DNA of 54,825 bases from an uncultured Porphyromonadaceae bacterium (GTDB lineage Bacteria > Bacteroidota > Bacteroidia > Bacteroidales > Muribaculaceae): assembly GCA_900550395.1 (NCBI GenBank), contig URSD01000015.1:1-54825 (forward strand). The letters run 5' to 3'. The position numbers were made by a program, and so were the translations under genes. Each line of letters starts with the position of its first letter. Position 1 is the stretch's first letter. Under the pieces are notes generated by a model. That model worked only from the letters and a program-made list of their open reading frames with translations, was not told the DNA's origin and ran no database searches. Positions 24,401-33,794 of the stretch are shown here, in pieces.

Positions 24401-25821
24401 TATTCTGTTTCTTGAATTTCGTCGGAATTGGCGGCTATCATGGCACGCTGGTTGCGGAGGATGTGTACACGGTTCCACCACATCATGGCCATTGTGGAGA
24501 TTACGAGCAGGGCGGCGCCGATGTACTTCAGCCCGTGCGTGCATTGGAAGATTATCCATGCCAGGGGGCTGGATGCGAAGTCGAGGCTGCCTCCTTCGAA
24601 GCCGTCAGGGATGGCTACGGTGGAGTCGCCGGTAGCGGCGAACACGTCCTGTGCGGCTTTGGTGAACCAAGGTGCTATGTTTGTGACCATGTAGAGACCG
24701 AGCACGATGATGACGAGGCCGGTGATGAAGGTCTTGACAACGTTGCCGCGGGTATAGGGAAGCACCAGGGGGAAGACGTAGAACATCCCGGCCAGCGACG
24801 CCAGCGGCAGGAACTGGTTGCCGGGCAGCACTACGGCCAGCAGCAGCGTGGCGGGAATGAGCAGCAGCGACACCACCAGCGTGGTGGGATGGCCGATGAC
24901 GAGCGCTGGGCTCATGCCGATGTTGAGGCCGTCGGCGCCCTTGAACTTACGGGCTATGAGGCTGCGCGTGGCGTCGGAGATGGGACGCAGACCCTCGATG
25001 AAGAGGACGGTGACACGCGGTATCAGCTCCATGACGGCGCCCATCTTGATGCCGAGGCCGAGGATGTAGGGGATGTTGTCCACGATTCCCGCCCACGAGG
25101 TGCACGTGAGGCAGCCGATGCCCACGCCCACTATGACACCGAGAAACAGCGGCTCGCCCAGGATGCCGAACTTGCGCTTCAGGCCCTCGGCGTCGATCTC
25201 CAGACGCGACATGCCGGGGATGGCGTCAAGCCCCTTGTTGATGGCCCATGCGAAGGGCATGAAGCCGGCGCAGAAGGGCTGGGGGATGCTGATGCCGTCC
25301 ATACCCTCGTAGAAGCCCTGGAAGCGTTTGGCGGTGATGTCGGCCAGTATCAGGGTGATGATGTAGCAGATGATTGCGCCGAAGAATCCCCATGCGAGCG
25401 AGTCGCAGGCGAAGTAGATGACGGCGCCGATGAAGGCGAAGTGCCAGTAGTTCCAGAGGTCGATGTTGACGGTGCGCGTGGTCTTGGTGACGAGCATGAG
25501 CAGGTTGACGCCGAGACACACGGGGATGATGAAGGCGCCTACGGCCGTGTTGTAGGCCGCGGCGGCCGCCGCGGGCCAGCCCATGTCGAAGACGCGCAGC
25601 TGCAGATCATAGATGTCCACGACAGTGTTCAGCGCGGGCCCCAGAGCCGATGTGAGCAGAGCTGTCACTATCGACAGGCCTATGAAGCCCACGCCCACCT
25701 TGAGGCCGCTCATCAGAGCCTTCCCGAACTTCAGCCCTATGCAGAGGCCGAGCACGGTGAAGATGACGGGCATCATCACCGCTGCCCCCAGACTGATTAT
25801 GTAGGAAAAAAATTGTTCCAA
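24400..25821 (-). CDS. PTS galactitol-type EIIC-like permease
   Basis: This 473-aa integral membrane protein has about ten or more hydrophobic helices and the fold and motifs of the galactitol EIIC family (N-terminal VGVGFIGLSIVTALL, later GHPTTLVVSLLLIPATLLLA). No EIIA, EIIB, HPr or EI gene is in the window, and Bacteroidota generally lack a working PTS, so it probably acts as a stand-alone transporter of an unphosphorylated sugar. Coupling to kduI suggests the cargo is the keto-deoxyuronate made in the periplasm. Substrate and energy source are inferred. Confidence 0.82.
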   Translation of the reverse strand: MEQFFSYIISLGAAVMMPVIFTVLGLCIGLKFGKALMSGLKVGVGFIGLSIVTALLTSALGPALNTVVDIYDLQLRVFDMGWPAAAAAAYNTAVGAFIIPVCLGVNLLMLVTKTTRTVNIDLWNYWHFAFIGAVIYFACDSLAWGFFGAIICYIITLILADITAKRFQGFYEGMDGISIPQPFCAGFMPFAWAINKGLDAIPGMSRLEIDAEGLKRKFGILGEPLFLGVIVGVGIGCLTCTSWAGIVDNIPYILGLGIKMGAVMELIPRVTVLFIEGLRPISDATRSLIARKFKGADGLNIGMSPALVIGHPTTLVVSLLLIPATLLLAVVLPGNQFLPLASLAGMFYVFPLVLPYTRGNVVKTFITGLVIIVLGLYMVTNIAPWFTKAAQDVFAATGDSTVAIPDGFEGGSLDFASSPLAWIIFQCTHGLKYIGAALLVISTMAMMWWNRVHILRNQRAMIAANSDEIQETE

Positions 25822-25829
25822 TTTTCTTA

Positions 25830-26430
25830 TAAGTTAAAAGTTAAAAAGGGAAAGAGTTTAGAGTTTTAGTTAAAAAGTTAAAAAGGTAAAAAGTTAAGAA
25901 AATACCTTTTGGAGTTAAAAAGGGGAAGAGTTTAGCGGAAACCTCTTGGGTCATAGCTTGTTGGCTTCGTTTTTCAGATAGTTGTGGTAGCCATTAATGA
26001 CGCGCTCGGCTTCTTCAATCGTAAGGCGGATTTCGTCGAGGGCGCATTTGTCGATGTAGCCAAGATCATGGGCGAGGATAAGCTGACACATGACTTCCAT
26101 GAGCGAGCCATACGCCATGTGGCAGAAATGTATCTTCTCTTTGGTAGACAGACGTCCGCTGCCTTCGGCAAGGTTGGACGCCACGGAAACGCTTGCGCGC
26201 CTGAGCTGGTCGGACAGACCGTAGTTTTCCTCGGGCGGGAGCTGTCTCAGCAGTCTGTAAACATCGCGGACCACTATCCTCGCTTTCTGCCAGGCGTTTA
26301 GTCTCTCAAACGTAAATGTCGTCATCTGTCAGCAGTTTAGGCTTGCACCACAGAGCTATTATCTTAACTCTTTAACTCTTTAACTTTTTAACTCTTTAAC
26401 CCTTTAACCCTTTAACTTTTCAACTCCCTT
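25830..26430. mobile_element. Four-helix-bundle element 2 (low-complexity inverted repeats)
   Basis: The left flank (about 25830-25935) is made of repeated GTTAAAA words, and the right flank (about 26362-26430) of their reverse complements (TTTAACTC/TTTAACCC units). They enclose a single four-helix-bundle gene. The design is the same as element 1 but the arm sequence is different, and the gene runs with the operon instead of against it. It sits between kduD and the permease gene. Edges are approximate because the arms are repetitive. Confidence 0.55.
25951..26325 (-). CDS. Four-helix-bundle protein (23S rRNA intervening-sequence / Avd-like family)
   Basis: This 124-aa protein is a distant paralogue of the one at 20.5 kb, with the same length and order of motifs: FTFERLNAWQKAR, LPPEENYGLSDQLRRA, VASNLAEGSGR, then helical heptads (MAYGSLMEV). 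The pair differ at most positions, so they are not a fresh duplication but separate acquisitions of the same kind of element. The Arg-rich helices suggest nucleic acid contact. No function is established. Confidence 0.85.
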   Translation of the reverse strand: MTTFTFERLNAWQKARIVVRDVYRLLRQLPPEENYGLSDQLRRASVSVASNLAEGSGRLSTKEKIHFCHMAYGSLMEVMCQLILAHDLGYIDKCALDEIRLTIEEAERVINGYHNYLKNEANKL

Positions 26431-26434
26431 GACT

Positions 26435-27229
<795 letters not shown>

Positions 27230-27234
27230 TGTAA

Positions 27235-27294
27235 GAACGTATTATAGCGGAAACGTACCGCAAAGTTAATAAATTTATACATTATAATACGTTC
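27235..27294. promoter_or_regulatory. Inverted 12-bp repeats around the kduD promoter
   Basis: GAACGTATTATA (27235-27246) and its exact reverse complement TATAATACGTTC (27283-27294) bracket the -7 box TAACTTTG (27261-27268 on the minus strand). Centre-to-centre spacing is 48 bp. This suits a dimeric regulator binding two sites, with the promoter held between them. Confidence 0.6.
27261..27268 (-). promoter_or_regulatory. -7 box of the uronate operon
   Basis: Minus-strand TAACTTTG, 31 nt upstream of the kduD ATG and between the inverted operator-like repeats. Confidence 0.6.
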
Positions 27295-27323
27295 ACGAGG
27301 CCGCTAATACCTATTTGGCATCG

Positions 27324-28397
27324 CTATTTGGCATCGCTTTCGCCGAGGATGTGGCGCCGGTAATATACTGAGGCCACGGTGGTGAGGGGCAGTGCCAGAA
27401 TCACGCCGAGAAGTCCAAGCAGAGTCCCCCATACCGAGAGCGACAGCAGTATCACCGCCGGGTCCAGGTTCATCGACTTGCTCATGACGCGCGGCGTGAT
27501 GTAGTAGTCGGCCGTCAGCTGCACCACCGCGTACACGGCCATGCACTCGCCCCACAGAGTCCAGAACGCCGGTGCGCCTCCGTCCAGCGACACCACGATG
27601 CAAAGCAGCGTCACCGGCACTATGGTGAGATACACCACATACGGCACCATGTACAGTACGCCGTTGAAGACACCCCAGGCCGCCGCCATCGGCAGCCCTA
27701 CTATGGAGAAGCCTACGCCGTAGCCCACGCCCACTGCCGCGGCTATCATGGCCTGTGTGCGGAAGTAACGCTTCATGGTGGTGGAGATGTCCGTAATCAG
27801 TGGGTTGGAAATGTGGCGCCAGCGGGGTGGCACTATATTGCGCAGCCCCTGCATGATGCTGGGATAGCTGACGAGAATGAACACCACGTAGAGTATCACC
27901 ATTATGCCGGAAAGCATGGTGCCTGCCGCGTCGAGGCCTCCCGAAAGGAAGTGGCCCACCTGCCCTAAGGCCTGCTGCATGTCGCTGTCGTGGAGCAGGC
28001 GGCCGATGTCGTGCAGGTCCAGGTTGCTGTGCACCAGCCGGTGGAGCCACGCGGGCAGAAATGTGGCGTCCAGGCCTGTGTCGGCATAGCGGTGAAAGAG
28101 CTCGCCGGCCTTGTGGCAGTCGTCGATGAATTCCGGAAGAAAGATGGCGACCACACCGCCCACCACCACAGTTATCTCGAAAACGGTGAGGAACACAGGC
28201 ACCATGCGCCCGCGCAGATGTGTCAGGCGCATGTTCCACTGCACCAGCGGCTCGGCCATGTAGGCGATGAGGCAACCTATGCCGAAGGGCAGCAGGGCGT
28301 TGCGCAGGTAGTAGAGGAGGGCGGCTATGGCGGCGGCCAGCGCTATGCCGAAGCATATGCGTGCGGCGCGGTCGAATGTGATTGCACGGCGGGCCAT
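27324..28397 (-). CDS. AI-2E family membrane transporter
   Basis: This 357-aa permease has the AI-2E family pattern: two N-terminal helix pairs (about residues 10-80), a soluble or amphipathic region at about 85-150, then helices at about 160-340 ending with the conserved GLLGVILALPLTTVASVYYRRHI. Family members export varied small molecules or act as Na+/H+ antiporters; quorum-signal export should not be assumed. The start codon lies three bases downstream of a strong hairpin in the mRNA leader. Confidence 0.85.
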   Translation of the reverse strand: MARRAITFDRAARICFGIALAAAIAALLYYLRNALLPFGIGCLIAYMAEPLVQWNMRLTHLRGRMVPVFLTVFEITVVVGGVVAIFLPEFIDDCHKAGELFHRYADTGLDATFLPAWLHRLVHSNLDLHDIGRLLHDSDMQQALGQVGHFLSGGLDAAGTMLSGIMVILYVVFILVSYPSIMQGLRNIVPPRWRHISNPLITDISTTMKRYFRTQAMIAAAVGVGYGVGFSIVGLPMAAAWGVFNGVLYMVPYVVYLTIVPVTLLCIVVSLDGGAPAFWTLWGECMAVYAVVQLTADYYITPRVMSKSMNLDPAVILLSLSVWGTLLGLLGVILALPLTTVASVYYRRHILGESDAK

Positions 28398-28399
28398 AA

Positions 28400-28439
28400 C
28401 GGGATGAATCTTGTTTCTTTCTTAACAAGAAACATCCCG
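28400..28439 (-). promoter_or_regulatory. Leader hairpin just before the AI-2E start
   Basis: CGGGATG (28400-28406) pairs with CATCCCG (28433-28439), with an inner stem GTTTCTT/AAGAAAC. In the mRNA this structure ends 2 nt from the ATG and could hide the ribosome entry site. Confidence 0.45.
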
Positions 28440-28506
28440 GATTAGTTTATTGGTAAAAGTATGCGATGTCGTACATTACAGTTTATGTTATGTCAATAAA
28501 AAGAAT

Positions 28507-28514
28507 TAAATTTG
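28507..28514 (+). promoter_or_regulatory. -7 box for the GH29 gene
   Basis: TAAATTTG, 27 nt upstream of the ATG at 28542. Confidence 0.55.
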
Positions 28515-28541
28515 CATCTTGATAACCCAAAAGATTCTACC

Positions 28542-30374
28542 ATGAAGAAATTTGTATTGCTTGTGGCGGCGGGGCTTGCTATGGATGCCGGCGCGTCGGT
28601 ACCGGCTCCCGTACTTCCCGTACCTTCCGAAAAACAACTGCGGCTTCAGGACATGGAGATGTATGCGTTCATACATTATTCGTTGAATACTTATACCGAT
28701 CAGGAGTGGGGCTACGGAGACGAGAGTCCGGAATTGTTCAACCCTTCCTCTCTGGATACGCGTCAGTGGGCGCGGACTTGTAAGAATGCCGGTATGAAAG
28801 GCATAATCTTTACGGCCAAACATCATTGTGGCTTCTGCATGTGGCCGTCCGGATTTACGGATTATTCTGTCAAGAATTCACCCTGGAAGGATGGCAAGGG
28901 CGATGTTGTCGCAGAACTGGCGGCGGCATGCCGTGAAGAAGGATTGAAATTCGCGGTATATCTTTCGCCATGGGACCGCAATCATCCCGAGTACGGACAC
29001 CCGGAATATGTGGAATATTTCAGGAATCAGCTGGAGGAATTGCTTACACAATACGGCGACATATTTGAGGTGTGGTTTGACGGTGCCAACGGCGGAGACG
29101 GATGGTACGGTGGAGCGAATGAGATAAGAAAGATTGACAGACAGACATATTATGGATGGCCGCAGACCTACAGGAAAATATTGGAGTGGCAGCCTGAGTG
29201 CTGCATATGGAATGACGGCAGCGACCGTGGCGATTTGCGCTGGGTCGGTACGGAGGCCGGAAATATAGGCGAGACCAACTGGAGCCTGCTTGACAAGGAT
29301 GGCGAGGTGACGTGGCCGATGCTGCACTATGGCCTTGAGGACGGAGACTCATGGGTCCCGGGAGAAACCAATACATCCATTCGCCCTGGATGGTTCTATC
29401 ATGATTCGGAAAACGGCCATGTAAAGAGTCTTTCAAAACTGATGGAGACTTACTACAAATCGGTGGGACGCAACAGTACCTTGTTGCTGAATTTTCCGAT
29501 AAACCGCGATGGCCTGATAGCTCGGGAGGACAGCATCCGCGGTCACGTTTTCTACGATATGGTTCAGAGTGTGTTTGAACGCAATCTGGCGGCGGGAGCT
29601 GTTGCCGTAGCGAGCAATGTGCGTGGCGGCTCCGAGGAATATTCTTCCGCCAATGCCATTGACGGACATCGGCACACCTATTGGGCTACCGACGATTCGG
29701 TGAAAAGCGCCTCGCTTACCATAAACCTGTCTGAGCCGGTGGAAATCAACCGCTTCGTGGTTTCAGAGTACATACCTTTGGGGCAGAGAGTGAGGAAATT
29801 CTCTGTAGAGGCGATGGTCGATGGAGAATGGACGCAGCTTAAAGACGATTACACCGAGAATGCCGACATGGCGATGTCTACAATCGGCAGAAAGCGTATA
29901 ATATGCTTCCCGACGGTTTGTGCTTCTAAGGTGAGGTTCAGTGTTTTAGATTCCAAGGCTTGCCCTCTCATAAGTGAGATCGGCCTCTATCTTGCGCCGG
30001 AAATTGAAAAAGACAAAGCAGAAAACGGCGAGAAAAAATCGTCGGCCTACAATGTCTTTTTCAATAATGCGGGAGCACAGGCGGAATCGATGTTTATCGA
30101 TCTTGGCAAAGTTCAGGAAGTGCGCAGCTTGCGTTTTCTGCCGGATCAGGAAAGCAGGGAAGGAACTCCGCTGGATTATATACTGAACGGGCGTAAGTCG
30201 GACGGTTCCTGGGTGCAGATAGCAAAAGGCGAGTTCTCAAATATTATTAATAATCCCATATGGCAGACTATTTCGTTCTCTCCCGGAGAGTACGACATGT
30301 TGCGGCTTGACTGCCGTCGTATAACCTCCGGAAACAGAATACGCTATAGCGATGTTGAGGTGCTGGGAGACTGA
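28542..30374 (+). CDS. Secreted alpha-L-fucosidase (GH29) with F5/8-type C domain
   Basis: The protein is 610 aa from ATG 28542, with a signal peptide (residues 1-19). The GH29 catalytic domain spans about 25-345: HHCGFCMW for substrate contact and the nucleophile Asp180 in EVWFDGANG. A galactose-binding-like (F5/8 type C) module follows at about 355-480 (SSANAIDGHRHTYWATDD), and a second beta-sandwich lies near the end. It would release fucose from host or plant glycans in the periplasm or at the surface. It is monocistronic, not inside a susCD locus. Its last 31 bp overlap the 3' end of the converging phosphoesterase gene. Confidence 0.88.
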   Translation: MKKFVLLVAAGLAMDAGASVPAPVLPVPSEKQLRLQDMEMYAFIHYSLNTYTDQEWGYGDESPELFNPSSLDTRQWARTCKNAGMKGIIFTAKHHCGFCMWPSGFTDYSVKNSPWKDGKGDVVAELAAACREEGLKFAVYLSPWDRNHPEYGHPEYVEYFRNQLEELLTQYGDIFEVWFDGANGGDGWYGGANEIRKIDRQTYYGWPQTYRKILEWQPECCIWNDGSDRGDLRWVGTEAGNIGETNWSLLDKDGEVTWPMLHYGLEDGDSWVPGETNTSIRPGWFYHDSENGHVKSLSKLMETYYKSVGRNSTLLLNFPINRDGLIAREDSIRGHVFYDMVQSVFERNLAAGAVAVASNVRGGSEEYSSANAIDGHRHTYWATDDSVKSASLTINLSEPVEINRFVVSEYIPLGQRVRKFSVEAMVDGEWTQLKDDYTENADMAMSTIGRKRIICFPTVCASKVRFSVLDSKACPLISEIGLYLAPEIEKDKAENGEKKSSAYNVFFNNAGAQAESMFIDLGKVQEVRSLRFLPDQESREGTPLDYILNGRKSDGSWVQIAKGEFSNIINNPIWQTISFSPGEYDMLRLDCRRITSGNRIRYSDVEVLGD

Positions 30375-32203
30375 CGGGTGTCTGTCACTTTGAAAATACA
30401 GCCCTCTATCAGCGACACATACACAGTCCCCGTGGCGGGGTCGATGTCAATGCCGTTGATTTCGCTGACACCAAGCGGCAGCTGCCACAGCACACGGGGT
30501 GCTGCGGGGTCGACGGCCGTAAGCAGTCCGCGGCGCGAACCGGCGTACACCACACCGTTGCTTTCGGCCACAATGCAGGGCGCATGGTCGTAACCCAGGC
30601 CGAGGTCGAGAGTCCACAGTTCATGAAAGTCTGGAACGGTGGCATCCACTGCCACAAGCTCGCCGTCCATTGTCTTGGCGTAGACGCGCGTGCCGTCGGC
30701 GCTGCGTCCCAGACTCTCGCGGTAGCGGTGGCTGTTGTCGCGCCACAGCGTGCGCCCCGTGCGCCGGTCTATCGCCGTCATGTAGCGGTCGGGAGCCACG
30801 ATGTAGACCCTCTCCGGAGTCACCACCGGCACCACGTTGCCGGGTCCCAGCATGTTGACTTTTTTACCGTTGTTCCATGCCCAGCGCAGGCGTCCGATGC
30901 GGGCGTCCAGGCAGCGCAGATTGGTGTCCCAGGCGCCGAAGAAGATGTCGTCGCCGTCGAGCACGGCCGCGGCCTGGCAGTAGTTGAAGAGTGAGTCGTA
31001 GCTCCAGCGCAGGCGCCCGTCGGCCCGTCGGCGCTCAAAACGCTTGTAGGCGCCTGTCAGCAGGTCGCCCGATGCCGGGTCGGTGATGCCGTCGGCCACG
31101 TAGGGCCCTTCTTTGGATGTTATCTCCTTGATGGTTCGCCCTGTGGCTGCGTCGGCTATTATGATGCCTGTGGCCGTTGGTACCGCCACGCGACCCTTGT
31201 TCAGAGGCACCGGACGGCCGAACAGCGATGCCCCTGTGGGCAGGTTCCATGCGGGCGCGCCATCGTGCTTGTCTATGGCCCGGGCCACGCCCAGCGAGTT
31301 GCCGAAGTATATCCGGTTGCCGTCAATGCCCAGACGCGTAAACACCGACGCGCTGTCGGCCCAGAGTTTGCGTACTTCGAAGCCCTCGGGCTGCTCCCAT
31401 GCCGACGTGCCGCCGCCGACGTCGGTGTTGCGGTGCGTGGTGGCGAAAGCCATCATCGGTACCGCATCGTGGCCTATTGTTTTATCGTATACGTGAACCC
31501 ACTGCGGCGTCACCTCCACTATGGCGTAGCCGTAGGTGCCGTCGCGCATGTCGAGCGCGCGCGTCATCACTGCCGGTATGCCCCCTGCGCGGTACTCCTG
31601 CCAGCTGTGGTAGTGGCCGTTGATGTGGCCTATCACGGGATACTGCTGGAGCAGCTGCACGTACTCCCGCCAGTTGTCGAGGTCGTTCTCGCGCAGCGGA
31701 TAGTGGTTGAACGACAGTATGCGGCGCCCCTTGGCGGCCTCGCGCGCCAAAGTGGCGCGCAGCCAGTGCAGGTCTTCCTGCTTGATGTGGCCGTCGCCCA
31801 TCTTCATGTACGGGCCGCAGTTGATGCCCACTATAACCAGCGAGTCCGCCCCGACCTTGGCGAGAAAGCGGTCGTTGCCCCACGTGTCGACGAAAGTTTT
31901 TGTAGCGCTCTGGCTCCAGTTGTTCTCATGGTTGCCCGGCAGCACGGCCAGCGGTACGGTGATGCCGTCGAGAATCGACTTCACGTTGGCTATCTGTTCG
32001 TCCGAGCCCTCGTTCGTAAGGTCGCCGTTTACCACCGCGTAGTCGAATCCCCCGCGGTTTATCTCCTCTACGGCGAGGCGCAGCTGCCTGTCGTTCTCGT
32101 TGCCGGGTATCACGTGTATATCGCTCAGCACCGCTATTCGCTGTGCCTGTGCGCCTGCTGCGGCGAGCGCCGCGCATGCTATCGCTATCAGATATTTTTT
32201 CAT
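30344..32203 (-). CDS. Secreted metallophosphoesterase fused to a PQQ-type beta-propeller
   Basis: This 619-aa protein has a signal peptide (residues 1-20). The calcineurin-like phosphoesterase part (about 21-260) shows all metal motifs: SDIH, NGDLTNEG, PGNHE, FNHYP and GHINGHYH. The remainder (about 275-610) is a repeating WxxxTG or DxxTG pattern typical of PQQ-like propeller blades (TGRTLWRDNSHRY, PATGTVYVS). Such fusions act on phosphoesters in the periplasm; the substrate is unknown. Convergent overlap with the GH29 gene leaves no room for separate terminators. Confidence 0.85.
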   Translation of the reverse strand: MKKYLIAIACAALAAAGAQAQRIAVLSDIHVIPGNENDRQLRLAVEEINRGGFDYAVVNGDLTNEGSDEQIANVKSILDGITVPLAVLPGNHENNWSQSATKTFVDTWGNDRFLAKVGADSLVIVGINCGPYMKMGDGHIKQEDLHWLRATLAREAAKGRRILSFNHYPLRENDLDNWREYVQLLQQYPVIGHINGHYHSWQEYRAGGIPAVMTRALDMRDGTYGYAIVEVTPQWVHVYDKTIGHDAVPMMAFATTHRNTDVGGGTSAWEQPEGFEVRKLWADSASVFTRLGIDGNRIYFGNSLGVARAIDKHDGAPAWNLPTGASLFGRPVPLNKGRVAVPTATGIIIADAATGRTIKEITSKEGPYVADGITDPASGDLLTGAYKRFERRRADGRLRWSYDSLFNYCQAAAVLDGDDIFFGAWDTNLRCLDARIGRLRWAWNNGKKVNMLGPGNVVPVVTPERVYIVAPDRYMTAIDRRTGRTLWRDNSHRYRESLGRSADGTRVYAKTMDGELVAVDATVPDFHELWTLDLGLGYDHAPCIVAESNGVVYAGSRRGLLTAVDPAAPRVLWQLPLGVSEINGIDIDPATGTVYVSLIEGCIFKVTDTRQSPSTSTSL

Positions 32204-32236
32204 GGCATTGTGATATTAGAGTCTGTTGAAAAAGAA

Positions 32237-32265
32237 ACAGCTGCGAGCGTGGGGCTTGCAGCTGT
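32237..32265 (-). terminator. Terminator of rpmH
   Basis: ACAGCTGC (32237-32244) pairs with GCAGCTGT (32258-32265), followed on the minus strand by TTTCTTTTTC. Confidence 0.7.
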
Positions 32266-32292
32266 AGCGGTTTTTGCGAATGTCGCGGCGGC

Positions 32293-32448
32293 TTACTTGC
32301 TGCCGATGGTGTCGCTGACGGTGAGGTGCTTGCGACCCTTGGCGCGACGGCGGGCCAGAACCTTGCGGCCGTCGGGAGTAGACATTCTTTCGCGGAAGCC
32401 GTGCTTGTTCACGCGCTTGCGGTTGTGGGGCTGATAGGTGCGTTTCAT
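32293..32448 (-). CDS. rpmH: Ribosomal protein bL34
   Basis: This 51-aa protein begins MKRTYQPHNRKRVNKHGF and continues with RERMSTPDGRKVLARRRAKGRK, the universal bL34 pattern. It is a component of the large ribosomal subunit and nearly all of it is basic. It stands alone with its own -7 box (TAACTTTG, 32499-32506) and terminator; the usual rnpA/dnaA neighbours are absent here. Confidence 0.97.
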   Translation of the reverse strand: MKRTYQPHNRKRVNKHGFRERMSTPDGRKVLARRRAKGRKHLTVSDTIGSK

Positions 32449-32498
32449 TGCTGTATTGTGTTTTTATTATTTCTATTGCGATTCGTCGATTCGGGAGG

Positions 32499-32506
32499 CA
32501 AAGTTA
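32499..32506 (-). promoter_or_regulatory. -7 box for rpmH
   Basis: Minus-strand TAACTTTG, 50 nt upstream of the rpmH start. Confidence 0.6.
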
Positions 32507-32569
32507 ATAACTTTTTGCGACATGGCAAAAAAACCGCCCGCTTTTTACCGAAAAATCTGCCATTTTCAG

Positions 32570-32577
32570 TATATTTG
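32570..32577 (+). promoter_or_regulatory. -7 box for the secreted unknown
   Basis: TATATTTG, 41 nt before the ATG at 32619. Confidence 0.55.
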
Positions 32578-32618
32578 CACGAAAATTTGCGACAACGACA
32601 ATACAATATCGGATATAG

Positions 32619-33794
32619 ATGAGAAGTCCTAAAGTCCTGCCCGTACTTATGGCGATAGCGGCATTATTGACATGTAGCCGGGCTTATGCCGACCTGATAA
32701 TTACAAAATCAGGAGAAACTATCACGGCCTACAACATAGAGGTCGGCCCCAAAAATATCTTCTACACGCTAAGCCCCGATGACAAGGCATCCGTGAGAAT
32801 AGCCGTTGACGACGTGTTTGGATACAAGATAGGAGATGGCGAAATGCAGACCGTGAATTCTCAGGGCCCGAAGGAAAGCAGCCCCGCGACGGAAACGCAA
32901 CCGGAGTCCGCAACAGAGGCCACCCGTCCGGCAGCTGACAACGCATCATTATTGCTCTCCTACTCCGCAGGCGACTACACCTTCGACAAGAAACCCGACG
33001 GCAAGGAAGCTAAACGCGCCATAGTGTTCTACAAACCGACGTCAAACTCCGTGCTGTCTAACGACGACATAACTATTTCTCTTGAGGCCGGAGTAACCAT
33101 AGACGGCAAAGAGGGAGAATGGGAGAACGCATTTTCGCTATCGAAAAAGAACGACCGCAATACATTGGCTACAAGTCAATGCCAGCTGAGAATAGGCATC
33201 ACCAACAAGACCGACAAAAACATTTACGTTGACCTGTCAAAGACAATGAGAAACGGGGAGATTCCGGGCGGATACCGCACATTCTACGACGGGACCACCA
33301 CCTCCAAAGGCGGTTCTACCTCCGTCGGAGCAGGTGTGAACGTCCTGGGCATCGGGGTAGGCGTCGGGTCTTCGTCAGGCTCTTCCATCAGCAAGACACA
33401 GCCCTATATATTGATGATTCCTCCACACGCCACGGTGTATCTCCCCCAGTACAGCTACATGAGCGACTACGATAAGAAAATCTATTACAAGCACGACGAG
33501 CTGGCCCACACCAAGAAAGCACTGTCTACCGTCCATAAGTTCGGCGACATGACGCAGGGACAGACAGTGGATTTCGACGAAAACACATCGCCTTCGACTA
33601 TCGATTACACGATAGCTTACAGTTTTGACCCCGAAATATCGGCCAGATGCTTTACTTCCTTCAGCCTGTACATCAGCCGGGCTATCGGACTCAAATCGCT
33701 GTTCAATGCATGGGCCGGCAAATATGAGGACCGTCTTAACCGCATAACGGGAATGGATCCCAAAACCCTTGTAGGGGCAGTCTTTATCAAATAG
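32619..33794 (+). CDS. Secreted protein of unknown function
   Basis: This 391-aa protein has a signal peptide (residues 1-24, ending AYA). A short beta-domain comes first (LIITKSGETITAYNIEVGPKN, about 25-75), then a Ser/Thr/Pro/Glu-rich linker (about 80-110), and a C-terminal domain (about 115-391). Its centre carries a glycine/serine/valine-rich hydrophobic stretch (about 228-256, VGAGVNVLGIGVGVGSSSG) that could be a beta-hairpin or membrane-inserting segment. I do not recognise the family. It stands alone with its own promoter, divergent from rpmH. Confidence 0.75.
   Translation: MRSPKVLPVLMAIAALLTCSRAYADLIITKSGETITAYNIEVGPKNIFYTLSPDDKASVRIAVDDVFGYKIGDGEMQTVNSQGPKESSPATETQPESATEATRPAADNASLLLSYSAGDYTFDKKPDGKEAKRAIVFYKPTSNSVLSNDDITISLEAGVTIDGKEGEWENAFSLSKKNDRNTLATSQCQLRIGITNKTDKNIYVDLSKTMRNGEIPGGYRTFYDGTTTSKGGSTSVGAGVNVLGIGVGVGSSSGSSISKTQPYILMIPPHATVYLPQYSYMSDYDKKIYYKHDELAHTKKALSTVHKFGDMTQGQTVDFDENTSPSTIDYTIAYSFDPEISARCFTSFSLYISRAIGLKSLFNAWAGKYEDRLNRITGMDPKTLVGAVFIK

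Noticed and set aside
24388..25869. 493-aa open frame opposite the EIIC-like permease
   Set aside because: His/Asp/Glu-rich mirror of a membrane-protein gene; the minus-strand protein has clear helices and coupling with kduI.
20404..26430. Diversity-generating retroelement, because of Avd-like proteins
   Set aside because: No reverse transcriptase, no template/variable repeat pair and no C-type-lectin target in the window.
27324..28397. Quorum-sensing AI-2 exporter
   Set aside because: The family name does not establish AI-2 transport, and no luxS or lsr gene is nearby; only the nucleosidase at 13 kb touches that pathway.
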